From Euryarchaeota archaeon UBA438 (GTDB lineage: Archaea > Thermoplasmatota > Poseidoniia > Poseidoniales > Thalassarchaeaceae): a DNA stretch of 60,871 nucleotides. A program made the translations under genes and the position numbers. The stretch spans positions 2,047-62,917 of the forward strand of contig DAQP01000036.1 in assembly GCA_002504435.1 (NCBI GenBank). Reading direction: 5' to 3'. This document shows, one piece after another, positions 7,801-16,466 of the stretch (its first letter is position 1; every line of letters starts with the position of its first letter). The notes beneath the pieces were generated by a model. That model saw only the letters and a list, made by a program, of their open reading frames with translations, was not told the DNA's origin and did not search any database.

Positions 7801-8564
7801 CAAATAAGATTCCCGAACTGGGCGATAAATTCGCAAGCAGGCACGGGCAGAAGGGGATTATTGGAAGGATTGTCGAGGAAAGCGATATGCCATTCACCTC
7901 TGATGGAGTAGTCCCCGACCTAATCATCAACCCCCACGCAATTCCCTCCCGCATGACGGTTGCCCACGTCCTAGAGATGATAGGGGGCAAGGTCGGAGCT
8001 ATGGAGGCAAGGAGAATTGATGGAACCGCCTTTACTGGCGAGAAGGAGGAGTCATTGAGATCGGGATTGCTCAGAAACGGATTCAACCACACTGGCAGGG
8101 AGAGCATGATCAGCGGAGAGACCGGTGAAGAATATCCAGTAGACGTTTTCGTCGGGGTAATCTATTACCAGAGGCTTCACCACTTAGTCAGCAGCAAACT
8201 ACACGCTAGGAGCAGGGGAAGGGTACAGATTCTGACAAGGCAACCGACCGAGGGTAGGGCAAGGCAAGGCGGTCTAAGGTTCGGTGAAATGGAAAGAGAC
8301 TGCCTTATTTCACACGGCGCATCGATGGTGATCAAGGACAGGCTCTTGGATGAATCGGACGGCTGGCCCCTAATGGTATGCAATACCCCCAGATGCGGGC
8401 ACATCGCGTACTATGACTGGAAGAGGCGAACTACGGTCTGCCCCTCATGCGGTGACAGGGCCGATGTGCACTCAGTGCAGACATCTTACGCATTCAAACT
8501 ACTCCTAGACGAAATGAAGAGCCTTGGAGTCGCTATGAGACTTGAACTGGAGGACCGAAGATGA
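4848..8564 (+). CDS. rpoB: RNA polymerase subunit B (undivided beta-like)
   Basis: A 1238-residue second-largest RNA polymerase subunit in one chain, as in Thermoplasmatota; many methanogens and haloarchaea split it into B'' and B'. Recognisable blocks are RLCPNETPEGQNCGLVKN (fork-loop region), SRPGGQNLVVAIMSHHGYNMQDAVVMNK, GDKFASRHGQKGIIG, and the C-terminal zinc site CNTPRCGH...CPSCGD. It forms half of the active-site cleft with RpoA'. The start is GTG, supported by the GAGGTGA upstream. The last four bases overlap rpoA1 (ATGA). Nothing suggests truncation. Confidence 0.98.
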   Translation: MKQIVESYFAHRSMVNHQLASYNDCVPGDGRTSRMEKIVRSIRIGSDDPLVEVPGGEDAGGMIKLDVLDKEIFIRMKGIRLGAPTVREANGAEHPATPLECRLRKLTYFSPIYMDFRIYRDDLPTTDGADLGFIEEEGVHIGNLPIMVRSARCNLHPDHIAGTQEKSRKLSPTTIPEDADTLKKLLRKAGEDPLDPGGYFIINGTERVLISMEDLAPNRVTVEKNKKYAHETEVAKIFSQKDGVRKPINVEKRRDGMLMVKIPSAGTTAIPVVLLMRALGMENDRDIFSAIAGPVEAMKYTVANLNDVKDNPEYGVDNTEEAMAWLEKKFAAGQQKEYRESRIQNLLDKELLPHLGSDDEVRTKKAIFLGRIVRQVLEMAITNRDPNDKDHYANKRVRLAGDLMEDLFRVGVQGLARDLKYQLERHHNRKRELKINSCLRPDVLTSKIMHALATGNWVGGRSGVSQLLDRTTYLASLSHMRRVTSPLVRSQPHFEARDLHPTHWGRLCPNETPEGQNCGLVKNAAQMIDVSEEVAEEDVKELLVEAGVNPNPEGWADGSRIHVNGDIFGLHKRPNKLVSQFKRRRRSGRIRPEVSIRHDTENRDVYINTDRGRIMRPLLVLEDGTLTLSKFHLEGLESGEINFSDLVSSGVIEWVDAEEEEDLLIAPRPFDLPEVSPKNKRPIDPSMVKWLNLGDEEISKARLSVDVKMPDGSTVTEKFSLPLNYHQDNIDDLRKQEKKGNTVLVYTHVEIDPQLILGVCAALVPYPEHNSTPRVTGGTAMVKQSLGLPSANYRLRPDTRAHVMHYPQKSLVGTRAMDTTNFNSRPGGQNLVVAIMSHHGYNMQDAVVMNKASIERALGRSTFIRTYNAENRRFPGGQEERIEVPGTGLDEIKGMKSFDSYSHLERDGLPVPEEFLTSGGSDAAVLVGKTSPPRFLEEAHGAFLQAQERRESSMMVRHGEHGWVDNVFVTESLDSGRLVRITLRTNKIPELGDKFASRHGQKGIIGRIVEESDMPFTSDGVVPDLIINPHAIPSRMTVAHVLEMIGGKVGAMEARRIDGTAFTGEKEESLRSGLLRNGFNHTGRESMISGETGEEYPVDVFVGVIYYQRLHHLVSSKLHARSRGRVQILTRQPTEGRARQGGLRFGEMERDCLISHGASMVIKDRLLDESDGWPLMVCNTPRCGHIAYYDWKRRTTVCPSCGDRADVHSVQTSYAFKLLLDEMKSLGVAMRLELEDRR

Positions 8565-11500
8565 GTGCCAGAAATGCAGCAAAGATCCCAAAGAGGATAG
8601 AGGCGATAAAGTTCACACTGATGGACCCAAACGAAATTAGGAAGATGTCCTCAGTAGAGGTCAAAACCGCTGACACATACAAAGACGACGGCCACCCATA
8701 CAAGCAGGGGCTCATGGATCCAAAAATGGGTGTCATTGACCCAGGCGTAAGGTGCGAGACGTGCGGCAACAAGCACGATGAGTGCCCAAGTCACTTCGGG
8801 CACATAGCTCTGGAGCTTCCAGTAATGCATATCGGATTCACCAATTTGATCAAGACATCCCTCAAGTCGACCTGTAACACATGCAGCAAGATACTACTGC
8901 ACGATAAGCCTGACACCCATCCAGTGGACCCTGAGAAGTCCGAGCAGAACTACTACGAGGAGAAGGTAAAGGATGTCATGATAAAGCACGGGGTCGGATC
9001 TTCAGAATTCAAGAACGTAATCAAGGATATTGAAAAGGAGTGTTCAAGCAAAAAGAGGACAATTTGCATGCACTGTGGAAGTGAGCAGGGCAAGATTATC
9101 CTAGACAAGCCCTCGACATTCAAGGAGAAGAAAGAGAACAAGGGTGAGCACAAACTCAACGCTCGTGACATCAGGGAGTGGCTTGAGAGAATTCCGGACG
9201 AGCACCTTATCTTCCTTGGGATGGACAAGGACGCAGCAAGGCCCGAGTGGACCATTATGAAGGTCCTTCCAGTACCGCCAATAACTGTTAGGCCCTCAAT
9301 AACACTGGACAGCGGCGATAGATCAGAGGATGACCTTACTCACAAGCTAGTCGACGTTCTGAGAATAAATCAACGCCTCAGGGAAAACCGAGATGCTGGT
9401 GCGCCTCAGCTGATTGTCGAGGACCTTTGGGAGCTCCTGCAGTACCACTGTACAACGTATTTCGACAATCAGACTAGTGGAATACCCCCTGCCAGGCATC
9501 GTTCAGGAAGGCCATTGAAGACCCTGGCTCAGAGACTCAAAGGAAAGGAAGGGAGGTTCAGGAGTAACCTGTCTGGAAAGAGGGTAAACTTCTGTGCTCG
9601 GACCGTAATCAGCCCAGATCCAAATCTCGGAATTAACGAGGTTGGAATCCCCACTCAAACAGCCAAAGAACTGACTGTCCCTATCCGAGTCACTAGCCGG
9701 AACAGGGAGCAGCTAAGGCAGATGATCCTACGAGGCCCCGACGTCCACCCCGGAGTCAACTACATCATCAGGGGCGACAAGTTCAGAGTCAGAATCACCG
9801 ATCGAACTAAGTTCATCTGGTCCGGTTTCAGATGCCTTAATCCAGAGTGCCATTCGGGAAGTGAAGATGAGCCCTACACTGGCTATAGGCCTGATCTGAA
9901 TGAGGTCCTACCGGCTCCTAATTTCCTACCCGGATTGGAGCTAATGAGGCAAATGAGGAGAAATTCTATCGGGGATCTGGAGGAGGAATGGGGTGTTGAC
10001 TTAGAAACCACCCTCCGAAATCTGAGGGGCGAGGATGAAAGAGGCCTGCCCTTGCCAGAAGCCGACCAAAGGGCCTCAATTCACTACAGGTGGAAGTGGG
10101 AGATGGAGAATCCGGGAGAGTACCTCCCAGATCATCTCGAGGTCAAATGCCCCCATTGTGGGAGCCCAGAAGTCGAAGACGACTACGGCAATGCATACAG
10201 TACCGATGTCGAAGACAGGCTAAGCACACATGACTTGGACGGAAATCCAAAGCCCGGGGTAATTGTCGAACGCCACTTAATTGACGGTGATGTTGCCCTG
10301 TTCAACAGGCAACCATCCCTACATCGCATGTCCATGATGGTTCACGAGGTCAGGGTAATGCCGGGTAAGACGTTCAGATTCAATCTTGCTGATTGTACCC
10401 CTTACAACGCGGACTTCGATGGCGATGAGATGAACCTTCACGTCATACAAAGCGAGGAAGCTAGGGCAGAGGCCAAGATTCTCATGCGTGTGCAGGAGCA
10501 CATCATTACCCCGAGGTACGGTGGAAGCGTCATTGGCGGTATCCACGACCACATATCGGGTGCATACCTCCTGACTCACGGGGACAGGGTTCTCCCAAAG
10601 AATCTGGTAATGCAGGTCCTAGGTGACACTAACTGGGACGGAGAACTCCCTCCGGAAGTTGAGAAGGATGGAGTGATTGGATATCGTGGAAGCGACGTCC
10701 TCAGCTTGATCGTCCCCGAAGGATTCAATTTGGATTATGTAAGCAGGATTGGAGACAGCGTGAAGGTGACCAAGGGAGATGTCTCAGGCACTATCGACAA
10801 GAGGGGCATAGGCGCAGAGGACGGAAGATTGCTAGACGCAGTTGTTCACACTCATGGCCCAGAGGCCGGTGCAGAATTCCTTGACAGGATGACTAGGATG
10901 ACCATCTCCATTTGCACTTCTATGGGATTCACTACGGGGATAGATGACGAAGACCTGCCCCCAGAGGCCAAGGCCGAGATAGCGAAGATAAACAAGAAGG
11001 GAAGCGACGCCGTCGACGAAGAACTGGCCAAGTTCGGCAAGGATGGGAGGAGGTATGAATCAAGACCTGGAAGGACCCCTGTGGAGACACTGGAGGAGAA
11101 TATCCTGATGATTCTGGACGAGGCCAAGACCGAGTCAGGAAACATCGCCAAGTCATATCTAGGGGCGGATAACGCTGCTGTAATGATGGCAACTTCGGGT
11201 GCCAGGGGGTCCATGGACAACCTAGCAATGATGGCCGGATCAATAGGCCAGCCCAAGGTCAGGGGTAAGAGACTAGAAAGAGGCTACCAGGATCGTGTAT
11301 TGGCACACTTCCCACGAAATGCCAAAGGCGCTCAGGAGAAGGGTTTCGTAGGCTCGTCATTCAAGAGAGGGCTAGAGCCCACCGAATTCTTCATGCTGTC
11401 AGTGTCGGGCAGAGAGTCCCTCGTAGACACCGCTGTAAGAACGGCAAAGTCAGGTTACATGCAGAGGAGACTGATCAATGCAATGGACGACCTGAAGGTC

Positions 11501-11653
11501 GCAAACGACGGAATGGGTTCAGTAAGGAACACCGCTGACAGAATAATACAGTTCGAATATGGAGAGGACGGTGTTGACCCGGCAAGAAGCCGTGGCGGGA
11601 TGCCGTTCGACGTCTCTCAGGTTTTGGATGATGCTCTAGGGGGTGACAACTGA
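8561..11653 (+). CDS. rpoA1: RNA polymerase subunit A' (largest subunit, N-terminal part)
   Basis: A 1030-residue A' subunit. The N-terminal clamp zinc site is CETCGNKHDECPSHFGHI, followed by CNTCSK and CMHCGSE cysteine pairs. RSNLSGKRVNFCARTVISPDP marks the region before the active site, FNRQPSLHRMSMM follows, and the catalytic Mg-binding loop is NADFDGDEMNLH with its three aspartates. The bridge-helix/trigger-loop start (GARGSMDNLAMMAGSIGQ) closes the chain before the A'/A'' split. It overlaps rpoB by four bases and shares one base with rpoA2. Confidence 0.98.
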   Translation: MSARNAAKIPKRIEAIKFTLMDPNEIRKMSSVEVKTADTYKDDGHPYKQGLMDPKMGVIDPGVRCETCGNKHDECPSHFGHIALELPVMHIGFTNLIKTSLKSTCNTCSKILLHDKPDTHPVDPEKSEQNYYEEKVKDVMIKHGVGSSEFKNVIKDIEKECSSKKRTICMHCGSEQGKIILDKPSTFKEKKENKGEHKLNARDIREWLERIPDEHLIFLGMDKDAARPEWTIMKVLPVPPITVRPSITLDSGDRSEDDLTHKLVDVLRINQRLRENRDAGAPQLIVEDLWELLQYHCTTYFDNQTSGIPPARHRSGRPLKTLAQRLKGKEGRFRSNLSGKRVNFCARTVISPDPNLGINEVGIPTQTAKELTVPIRVTSRNREQLRQMILRGPDVHPGVNYIIRGDKFRVRITDRTKFIWSGFRCLNPECHSGSEDEPYTGYRPDLNEVLPAPNFLPGLELMRQMRRNSIGDLEEEWGVDLETTLRNLRGEDERGLPLPEADQRASIHYRWKWEMENPGEYLPDHLEVKCPHCGSPEVEDDYGNAYSTDVEDRLSTHDLDGNPKPGVIVERHLIDGDVALFNRQPSLHRMSMMVHEVRVMPGKTFRFNLADCTPYNADFDGDEMNLHVIQSEEARAEAKILMRVQEHIITPRYGGSVIGGIHDHISGAYLLTHGDRVLPKNLVMQVLGDTNWDGELPPEVEKDGVIGYRGSDVLSLIVPEGFNLDYVSRIGDSVKVTKGDVSGTIDKRGIGAEDGRLLDAVVHTHGPEAGAEFLDRMTRMTISICTSMGFTTGIDDEDLPPEAKAEIAKINKKGSDAVDEELAKFGKDGRRYESRPGRTPVETLEENILMILDEAKTESGNIAKSYLGADNAAVMMATSGARGSMDNLAMMAGSIGQPKVRGKRLERGYQDRVLAHFPRNAKGAQEKGFVGSSFKRGLEPTEFFMLSVSGRESLVDTAVRTAKSGYMQRRLINAMDDLKVANDGMGSVRNTADRIIQFEYGEDGVDPARSRGGMPFDVSQVLDDALGGDN

Positions 11654-13224
11654 TGGTCGTCAAGAGTGCAACAAAGAAGAAACTGATGGATCTTCAGATA
11701 GACGAGGAATATGCCCACAAGCTCGCAGATGACAGAAAGTGGGACGATGTAAAAATCCTCACTGCTGGTCAGATTGCCCAAATCTGTGGAATCGACTCAG
11801 GAACTGCTCAGAGAATCCATGACCTCATGGCGGCTTCATCCAAGTCGGCCAGATCCCAACGCGCCGCAACTGAGAAGACCATGGTTCGGAGGAAGTCAGC
11901 AGCATCACGCCGAAGGCGTAAGACAATGATGCCCCTTCAGACATATGACCCAGAGGACAAGATGGTCCAGGTTATGAGGGACATAGACCACCACGATGAG
12001 ATTTACAAGCAACTCCAGAACGCTTGCGAGGAGGAAAACGTCGGCCTTACGCCTAGGATGATCATGGACCTGACAGAAGGAATCAGGGCTCGAGGCGAAA
12101 CGAAAGTAACCCCTGCCAAGGCCAGGAAGGTGATTCAATCAGCGAGCAACTCCCTGAACAGGTCCAGTGCGGACCCCCATGAGGCAGTTGGAATAACCAC
12201 TGCTCAATCCATAGGGGAGCCTGGAACGCAGATGACCATGAGAACCTTCCACTATGCGGGTGTAGCCACAGTCAACGTGACACAAGGTCTTCCAAGGATC
12301 ATAGAGATTGTCGATGCAAGAAAAACTCCAAACACTCCAACAATGAGGATATTCCTAGAGGAACTCAACAGCAAGGGCAAGCCCCTCAGGACGAATGAGA
12401 AGCTAGTAAGGGGTATCGCCGCAGGCTTGGAGGCCACAACAACCAGCGACATTGCGAACATAGACGTCGAGGTCGCGCAGCGATACTTGAGCCTCAAACT
12501 CGTCAATTCGAACATGCGACTGAAGAACATGAACGGGGCCGAGGTAAGGGACAAGCTACAAAGAGCACTACGACTATTCATACAGGCTGATTCCGACGAG
12601 AAGCCAAAGGAACTCAAGATCATCCCCGGAGTTTCAAAGGAGGAAGATTTGGAGACTCTAGCCACTGATCCACCGACCTACACGGATCTCCTGCAGTTGG
12701 AGGACAAGATAAAGAAATTGCAACTGAAGGGCATCAGGGGAATCGAACGTGCAAACGTTCAAGCTGGTGAGAATGGGGAATACTACATTTCCACAATAGG
12801 CTCGAATCTAGCTAAGGTCAGCGAGTTCGCAGGCATAGACCGTTCTAGAACATACACCAACAACATCAATGAGATTCATTCCTACCTCGGAATTGAGGCT
12901 GCTAGGCAGGCTATCATCAATGAGATGAGTGACACACTTGAGGGAGCTGGACTCGACGTCGATGTTAGGCACCTTCTGATGGTCGCCGATGTCATGACCA
13001 GCGAGGGCGAAGTCAGGGCGATAGGAAGGCACGGTGTCAGCGGTACCAAGCATAGCATATTGGCCCGTTCGGCGTTCGAGGTCACAGTTACTCACCTATT
13101 GAGGGCTGGAATTATCGGAGAGCGTGACGAACTCAAGGGAGTCACAGAGAACATCGTCGTCGGACAGCCCATCGCACTCGGTACTGGCAGTGTTGATCTG
13201 TTCTACATTCCCGAAGAGGCTTGA
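11653..13224 (+). CDS. rpoA2: RNA polymerase subunit A'' with N-terminal HhH domain
   Basis: A 523-residue A'' subunit; usual archaeal length is about 380-400. The trigger loop and jaw are clear (SIGEPGTQMTMRTFHYAGVA; later DVRHLLMVADVMTSEGEVRAIGRHGVSG). The first 75 residues (VKSATKKKLMDLQIDEEYAHKL ... CGIDSGTAQRIHDLM) match the RpoH N-terminus and resemble the RadA-type helix-hairpin-helix domain. A basic RRKSAASRRRRK linker follows at about residue 80. The added domain probably contacts DNA ahead of the polymerase. The ATG overlaps the rpoA1 TGA by one base. Confidence 0.97.
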   Translation: MVVKSATKKKLMDLQIDEEYAHKLADDRKWDDVKILTAGQIAQICGIDSGTAQRIHDLMAASSKSARSQRAATEKTMVRRKSAASRRRRKTMMPLQTYDPEDKMVQVMRDIDHHDEIYKQLQNACEEENVGLTPRMIMDLTEGIRARGETKVTPAKARKVIQSASNSLNRSSADPHEAVGITTAQSIGEPGTQMTMRTFHYAGVATVNVTQGLPRIIEIVDARKTPNTPTMRIFLEELNSKGKPLRTNEKLVRGIAAGLEATTTSDIANIDVEVAQRYLSLKLVNSNMRLKNMNGAEVRDKLQRALRLFIQADSDEKPKELKIIPGVSKEEDLETLATDPPTYTDLLQLEDKIKKLQLKGIRGIERANVQAGENGEYYISTIGSNLAKVSEFAGIDRSRTYTNNINEIHSYLGIEAARQAIINEMSDTLEGAGLDVDVRHLLMVADVMTSEGEVRAIGRHGVSGTKHSILARSAFEVTVTHLLRAGIIGERDELKGVTENIVVGQPIALGTGSVDLFYIPEEA

Positions 13225-13242
13225 GGAAAAGGTGGAATTGAA

Positions 13243-13539
13243 ATGGACCTAGGTAGAAATCTAAAACAGGGCCTGAACACAGGAAAGATGCTGTTTGGCC
13301 AGAGGGAGACAATGGGTGCCTGCGACAAGGGAGAGGCTAGACTTGTCATAGTGGCCGCGAACTGTCCCGAGGATTTCATCGACAGCATGTCCGAAAGTCA
13401 CCCAAACATAACGATGCACAGAGTCGGCCTTGTCAACAGACAACTCGGGGCCGCGTGTGCAAAGCCGTTCCCCGTCAGCGCACTTTGCGTAATTGACCCG
13501 GGACAGAGCGATTTACTTTCTCTGCAGTCCAATATTTAG
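13243..13539 (+). CDS. rpl30e: 50S ribosomal protein L30e (eL30)
   Basis: A 98-residue eL30 of the L7Ae/L30e fold. MDLGRNLKQGLNTGKMLFG, the KGEARLVIVAANCPED block and a C-terminal GAACAKPFPVSALCVIDPG all match the family, whose usual length is about 100. It lies 18 bases after rpoA2, preceded by GGTGG, in its usual archaeal place after A''. The nusA, rps12 and rps7 genes that commonly follow are absent here, so the operon has been cut short. Confidence 0.95.
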   Translation: MDLGRNLKQGLNTGKMLFGQRETMGACDKGEARLVIVAANCPEDFIDSMSESHPNITMHRVGLVNRQLGAACAKPFPVSALCVIDPGQSDLLSLQSNI

Positions 13540-13545
13540 CCGTTC

Positions 13546-13561
13546 GTGAGTATATTCTCAC
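13546..13561. promoter_or_regulatory. Inverted repeat around a TATA-like core
   Basis: GTGAG (13546-13550) and CTCAC (13557-13561) flank TATATT. The element lies between the rpl30e stop and the gene at 13625, about 70 bases upstream of that start. The core could serve as its TATA box with the arms as an overlapping operator. It is too weak to be a terminator. Confidence 0.4.
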
Positions 13562-13624
13562 ATTCCCCACTCCCAAGGGGCTACTGGTCAATACCATTCA
13601 AGCGTACTACCCCTCCCTAGGCAT

Positions 13625-14566
13625 ATGGAAGAGGCGGTTCGGGCACTCCTCTCGTCCAGGGGAGTTAGACTGGAGCCCCCTTCAGAGGCTATTGAAATCC
13701 CCGAGTTCAGATTATTGGGCATTGCAGAGAAGGTCCCAGAGATCGGTGTATCAATAGAATCAGTTGTCTTCGTTTGGCATGTGGAATCGGGACTGGTGCC
13801 GATTTCCGATGCTGATTTTGAGAGGTGGTGTGTGGATGCACCCGCTGGAAGAAATTGGATTCTCTGCGAGCGTGAATTGCCAAAGGGATTCCACAATAAT
13901 TTACCATCCGGAGTCGAATTAGTAGCATGGTCGCCCGAGACTCTCTCAAGGTGGATAGGGGATGCAGTAATTTCAGGCGAACTTGTTGCCAGTACTCCGA
14001 GCGCCAATAAAGTAGTGGATTCAGAAGCCCATGCTGGGAATGAGGAGGAAGACGATGACGATACAATAATTGTCCCAGCGATCGTAGATATCGAGTCATG
14101 GTTAATTCAATCAGGCAGAGAGGGCTCCCTAACATCCCCCGTTCTTCTCAAAGCGAGGCTTTGGGACGTTGAAGGGTCACTAATAGGCCCTGAAGGGGAC
14201 AAAATACCATCTAATTGGAAATTAATTGAGGATCCGTGGTCCTCATCACTGGCCCTAAGTGAATCCATTTTGGAAAATTCAAATGTGATTATCAGGATGG
14301 TTGAACCACCTGCTAGTAAGTGGCTATCAGAAGAATCTCTGTCGGACAAGCTTCCTTCAATCTTGGACAGGAAGATACAAGGGGGAAGCGAAGAGAGTGA
14401 AGGTCCAGTAAGAAGTATCATGCTCGAATGGTGGAGGGCAGATGCTAACTCACTCTCGATGTCCAAACGAGTTGTCGGAATACCGGGATGGATTATCGAT
14501 ACTCAAGGGAGAGAGGGCGTAATACTTCATAGCGGGAATGGGAGGACTTACCCGATTCCTGACTAG
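13625..14566 (+). CDS. Uncharacterised acidic protein
   Basis: A 313-residue protein I do not recognise. It has no signal peptide or membrane segment, is tryptophan-rich (for example FVWHVESG, WSPETLSRWIG, MLEWWRADANSLSMSKR) and has an acidic run EEEDDDD at about residues 140-147 that looks like a linker between two globular halves. It starts at ATG after a TATA-like element near 13551. Its last four bases overlap the convergent coiled-coil gene. Base and codon use look like its neighbours, so it is probably a real lineage-specific gene. Confidence 0.7.
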   Translation: MEEAVRALLSSRGVRLEPPSEAIEIPEFRLLGIAEKVPEIGVSIESVVFVWHVESGLVPISDADFERWCVDAPAGRNWILCERELPKGFHNNLPSGVELVAWSPETLSRWIGDAVISGELVASTPSANKVVDSEAHAGNEEEDDDDTIIVPAIVDIESWLIQSGREGSLTSPVLLKARLWDVEGSLIGPEGDKIPSNWKLIEDPWSSSLALSESILENSNVIIRMVEPPASKWLSEESLSDKLPSILDRKIQGGSEESEGPVRSIMLEWWRADANSLSMSKRVVGIPGWIIDTQGREGVILHSGNGRTYPIPD

Positions 14567-15438
14567 TCCCTCTGTAATGCCATCAGCTCATCAGTCGACA
14601 AGGTGTCTCCCGACATTAGCCTGGACATCAGATCAGTAACCTCGGTCTTACTTTCTCCCTCTGCCTCGCCGCCCTCTCTCGCATCAATTGCTTTCATAAG
14701 GTCCTGCATGGAATGAATGCACCTGAGTGAAACAATGTACAGATTGTGAAGCGCATCAGCCTCTTTCTTCGACTTCGTGAGTCCTGAATGTGCTGAATTA
14801 GCGCGCTCTCTAAGCCTATCTACTTCATCGGACAACTCCACCATCAGGTCGTGCGCCTCTTGCGCCTCCGTAACTGCTTTCTCCACTCTGTTGTGAGCAT
14901 CTTCCTGTAGCCTCTCAGCCTCTCTAACCTTCGTTTTCAAATCGCCCAGGCCACCGCTTGACTTGTTCCTCTCAACTGCCTCTGTTAATTCCTGCTTGAG
15001 CTTCTTCATCTCTCTGAAGAATTTCTTCTCGCTCGCTCCTGTGAAGCCCCCTCTCTCGTATTTCCTCTCTAACGCCTCCATCTTCGATCTAATTTTTGAT
15101 GGCGGTGGGCCCGATGGCCGCTTCTCTCTTTTGCCGTTTTGTTCGGCCTCAGCTAATCTCGATCGTAGCTCCGTTCTTATTACCTTCAGCTCATCCGATC
15201 TATCAGATCTCTCTATCTTCAAATCCTTGACTTTGGAATTGGCCACATCTCTAATTTCCTTATGGCTTCTGACCTCGGAAATCAGCTCCTTGACTTGCCT
15301 ATTCACCTCATTTCTGCTATCTAAGTAGGTTCTAACCTTGGCATTGTACTCGTCCCTAACCTCCTTCCTTCCATCCAAATCTGACTCCATCGTCTGGCAT
15401 AGGGGTTGGAACAACTCACGAACTTCTGAGTATTCCAA
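14563..15438 (-). CDS. Coiled-coil protein of COG1340 type (paralogue 1)
   Basis: A 291-residue, almost wholly helical, highly charged protein with two long coiled-coil arms. The arms meet at a central turn (PSKIRSKMEALERKYERGGF then EKKFFREMKKLKQEL) typical of archaeal COG1340 proteins, and the C-terminus carries SGDTLSTDELMALQ. There is no signal or membrane segment. The start is TTG at 15438, chosen because AAGGAGGT ends six bases before it. It has its own TATA-like CCTTATATGG at 15471-15480 and is last of three paralogues on the minus strand. COG1340 function is not established; a scaffolding role is a guess. Confidence 0.75.
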   Translation of the reverse strand: MEYSEVRELFQPLCQTMESDLDGRKEVRDEYNAKVRTYLDSRNEVNRQVKELISEVRSHKEIRDVANSKVKDLKIERSDRSDELKVIRTELRSRLAEAEQNGKREKRPSGPPPSKIRSKMEALERKYERGGFTGASEKKFFREMKKLKQELTEAVERNKSSGGLGDLKTKVREAERLQEDAHNRVEKAVTEAQEAHDLMVELSDEVDRLRERANSAHSGLTKSKKEADALHNLYIVSLRCIHSMQDLMKAIDAREGGEAEGESKTEVTDLMSRLMSGDTLSTDELMALQRD

Positions 15439-15444
15439 AGTATT

Positions 15445-15480
15445 ACCTCCTTAATTCCGAGATTGAAATTCCATATAAGG
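15445..15480 (-). promoter_or_regulatory. TATA box and strong Shine-Dalgarno for coiled-coil gene 1
   Basis: On the minus strand CCTTATATGG (15471-15480) is a good archaeal TATA element, followed by AAGGAGGT (15445-15452), six bases before the TTG start at 15438. The gene can therefore be expressed apart from the upstream paralogues. Confidence 0.6.
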
Positions 15481-15500
15481 GCATAGCAGGGTGATTCTTG

Positions 15501-16466
15501 CTAATCCTCCCTCTTACTAGCGAGATTGCCCTTTCTTGGACCTCTCCTTGAAACTCCTAAACGCCTTCTTCGGCGACCCGGGTGCACCTCATCCTTCTTC
15601 TCCTCTGACGGTTCTGATTTCGATGATGCTAGCTCCGAGAGACTCCCAGACCCCAGCAATGCGTCTAGCTCTATGGTGCTCAATGTACCACCAGTCTTTG
15701 CTTTGTCCTTAATTTCAGAGAAGCGTACCTTCCTGTTTCTGCCACCAGTAATTCTGCGATATGCCTTTACTCTGCCAAGCTCCTTTCTAAGCCCCCTTCT
15801 TTCGGACTCAATTTTCTCTAGCTTCTTGTCAATCTTCGAGATTCTTTTGCTAGTCTTCCTGACATCAGATCTGGAAATACTATCAGTCCCGACTCCCGAC
15901 TCTTCCACGGCCTTACTTGCAACGCTCTTGTGCTCCTTCTTCCCCCGGTCAAGCTTCGAAGTAATTTCTTTCATTTTCTTAACGCTAGTAACGTACTCCG
16001 CGTGGGCTGTTTCGGACTCAGCCTTCATAACAATGGAAGCTTGAATTTCAAAGAATCTTCGAAACGCATCAAGCTCCCTTGGAAGTGTGGGGACTGCTGT
16101 AAGGTCGTTGTCTATCGTCGTCAGCCTCCTGTAGGTTTCTGATAACCATTCGTTGAGGACATCTACTGGAGGGGGGATGAGGACATTTACCCGGTCTCTT
16201 TTCGATCTGGACTTATCCGCTGTCTTCCTCGTCTCGTGGAACTTTCTCAGCAACTCTCTTCTTTCTGAATTGGCGCCTTCAATCTGGCCTACTGCGCCAC
16301 GAAGAATCTTCACTTGGCTGACTAGGTCAACCCTCTCTTCCCTAAGGTCCCTCTTCTGCCTTTCTAGGGATTTTATCTGTCTCTCAAGGCCACCATACAT
16401 CTCCTGTAATTCGTGTCCGTCCAAATTCTCTAGGTCTTCGAAAGATGAATCCGATGGACTACTCAT
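15501..16466 (-). CDS. Coiled-coil protein of COG1340 type (paralogue 2)
   Basis: A 321-residue charged coiled-coil protein. The first arm spans about residues 15-95. The central turn (VLNEWLSETYRRLTTIDNDL then LPRELDAFRRFF) corresponds to the turn in the three sister proteins. A second arm follows at about 150-240, then the conserved GGTLSTIELDALL motif. Unlike paralogue 1 it has a basic tail (HPGRRRRRLGVSRRGPRKG) that could bind RNA, DNA or phospholipid. It overlaps the upstream paralogue by four bases, which implies translational coupling. Confidence 0.75.
   Translation of the reverse strand: MSSPSDSSFEDLENLDGHELQEMYGGLERQIKSLERQKRDLREERVDLVSQVKILRGAVGQIEGANSERRELLRKFHETRKTADKSRSKRDRVNVLIPPPVDVLNEWLSETYRRLTTIDNDLTAVPTLPRELDAFRRFFEIQASIVMKAESETAHAEYVTSVKKMKEITSKLDRGKKEHKSVASKAVEESGVGTDSISRSDVRKTSKRISKIDKKLEKIESERRGLRKELGRVKAYRRITGGRNRKVRFSEIKDKAKTGGTLSTIELDALLGSGSLSELASSKSEPSEEKKDEVHPGRRRRRLGVSRRGPRKGNLASKRED

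Noticed and set aside
7547..8107. Open frame antisense to rpoB
   Set aside because: The sense strand carries unbroken RpoB motifs; the antisense product has no domain.
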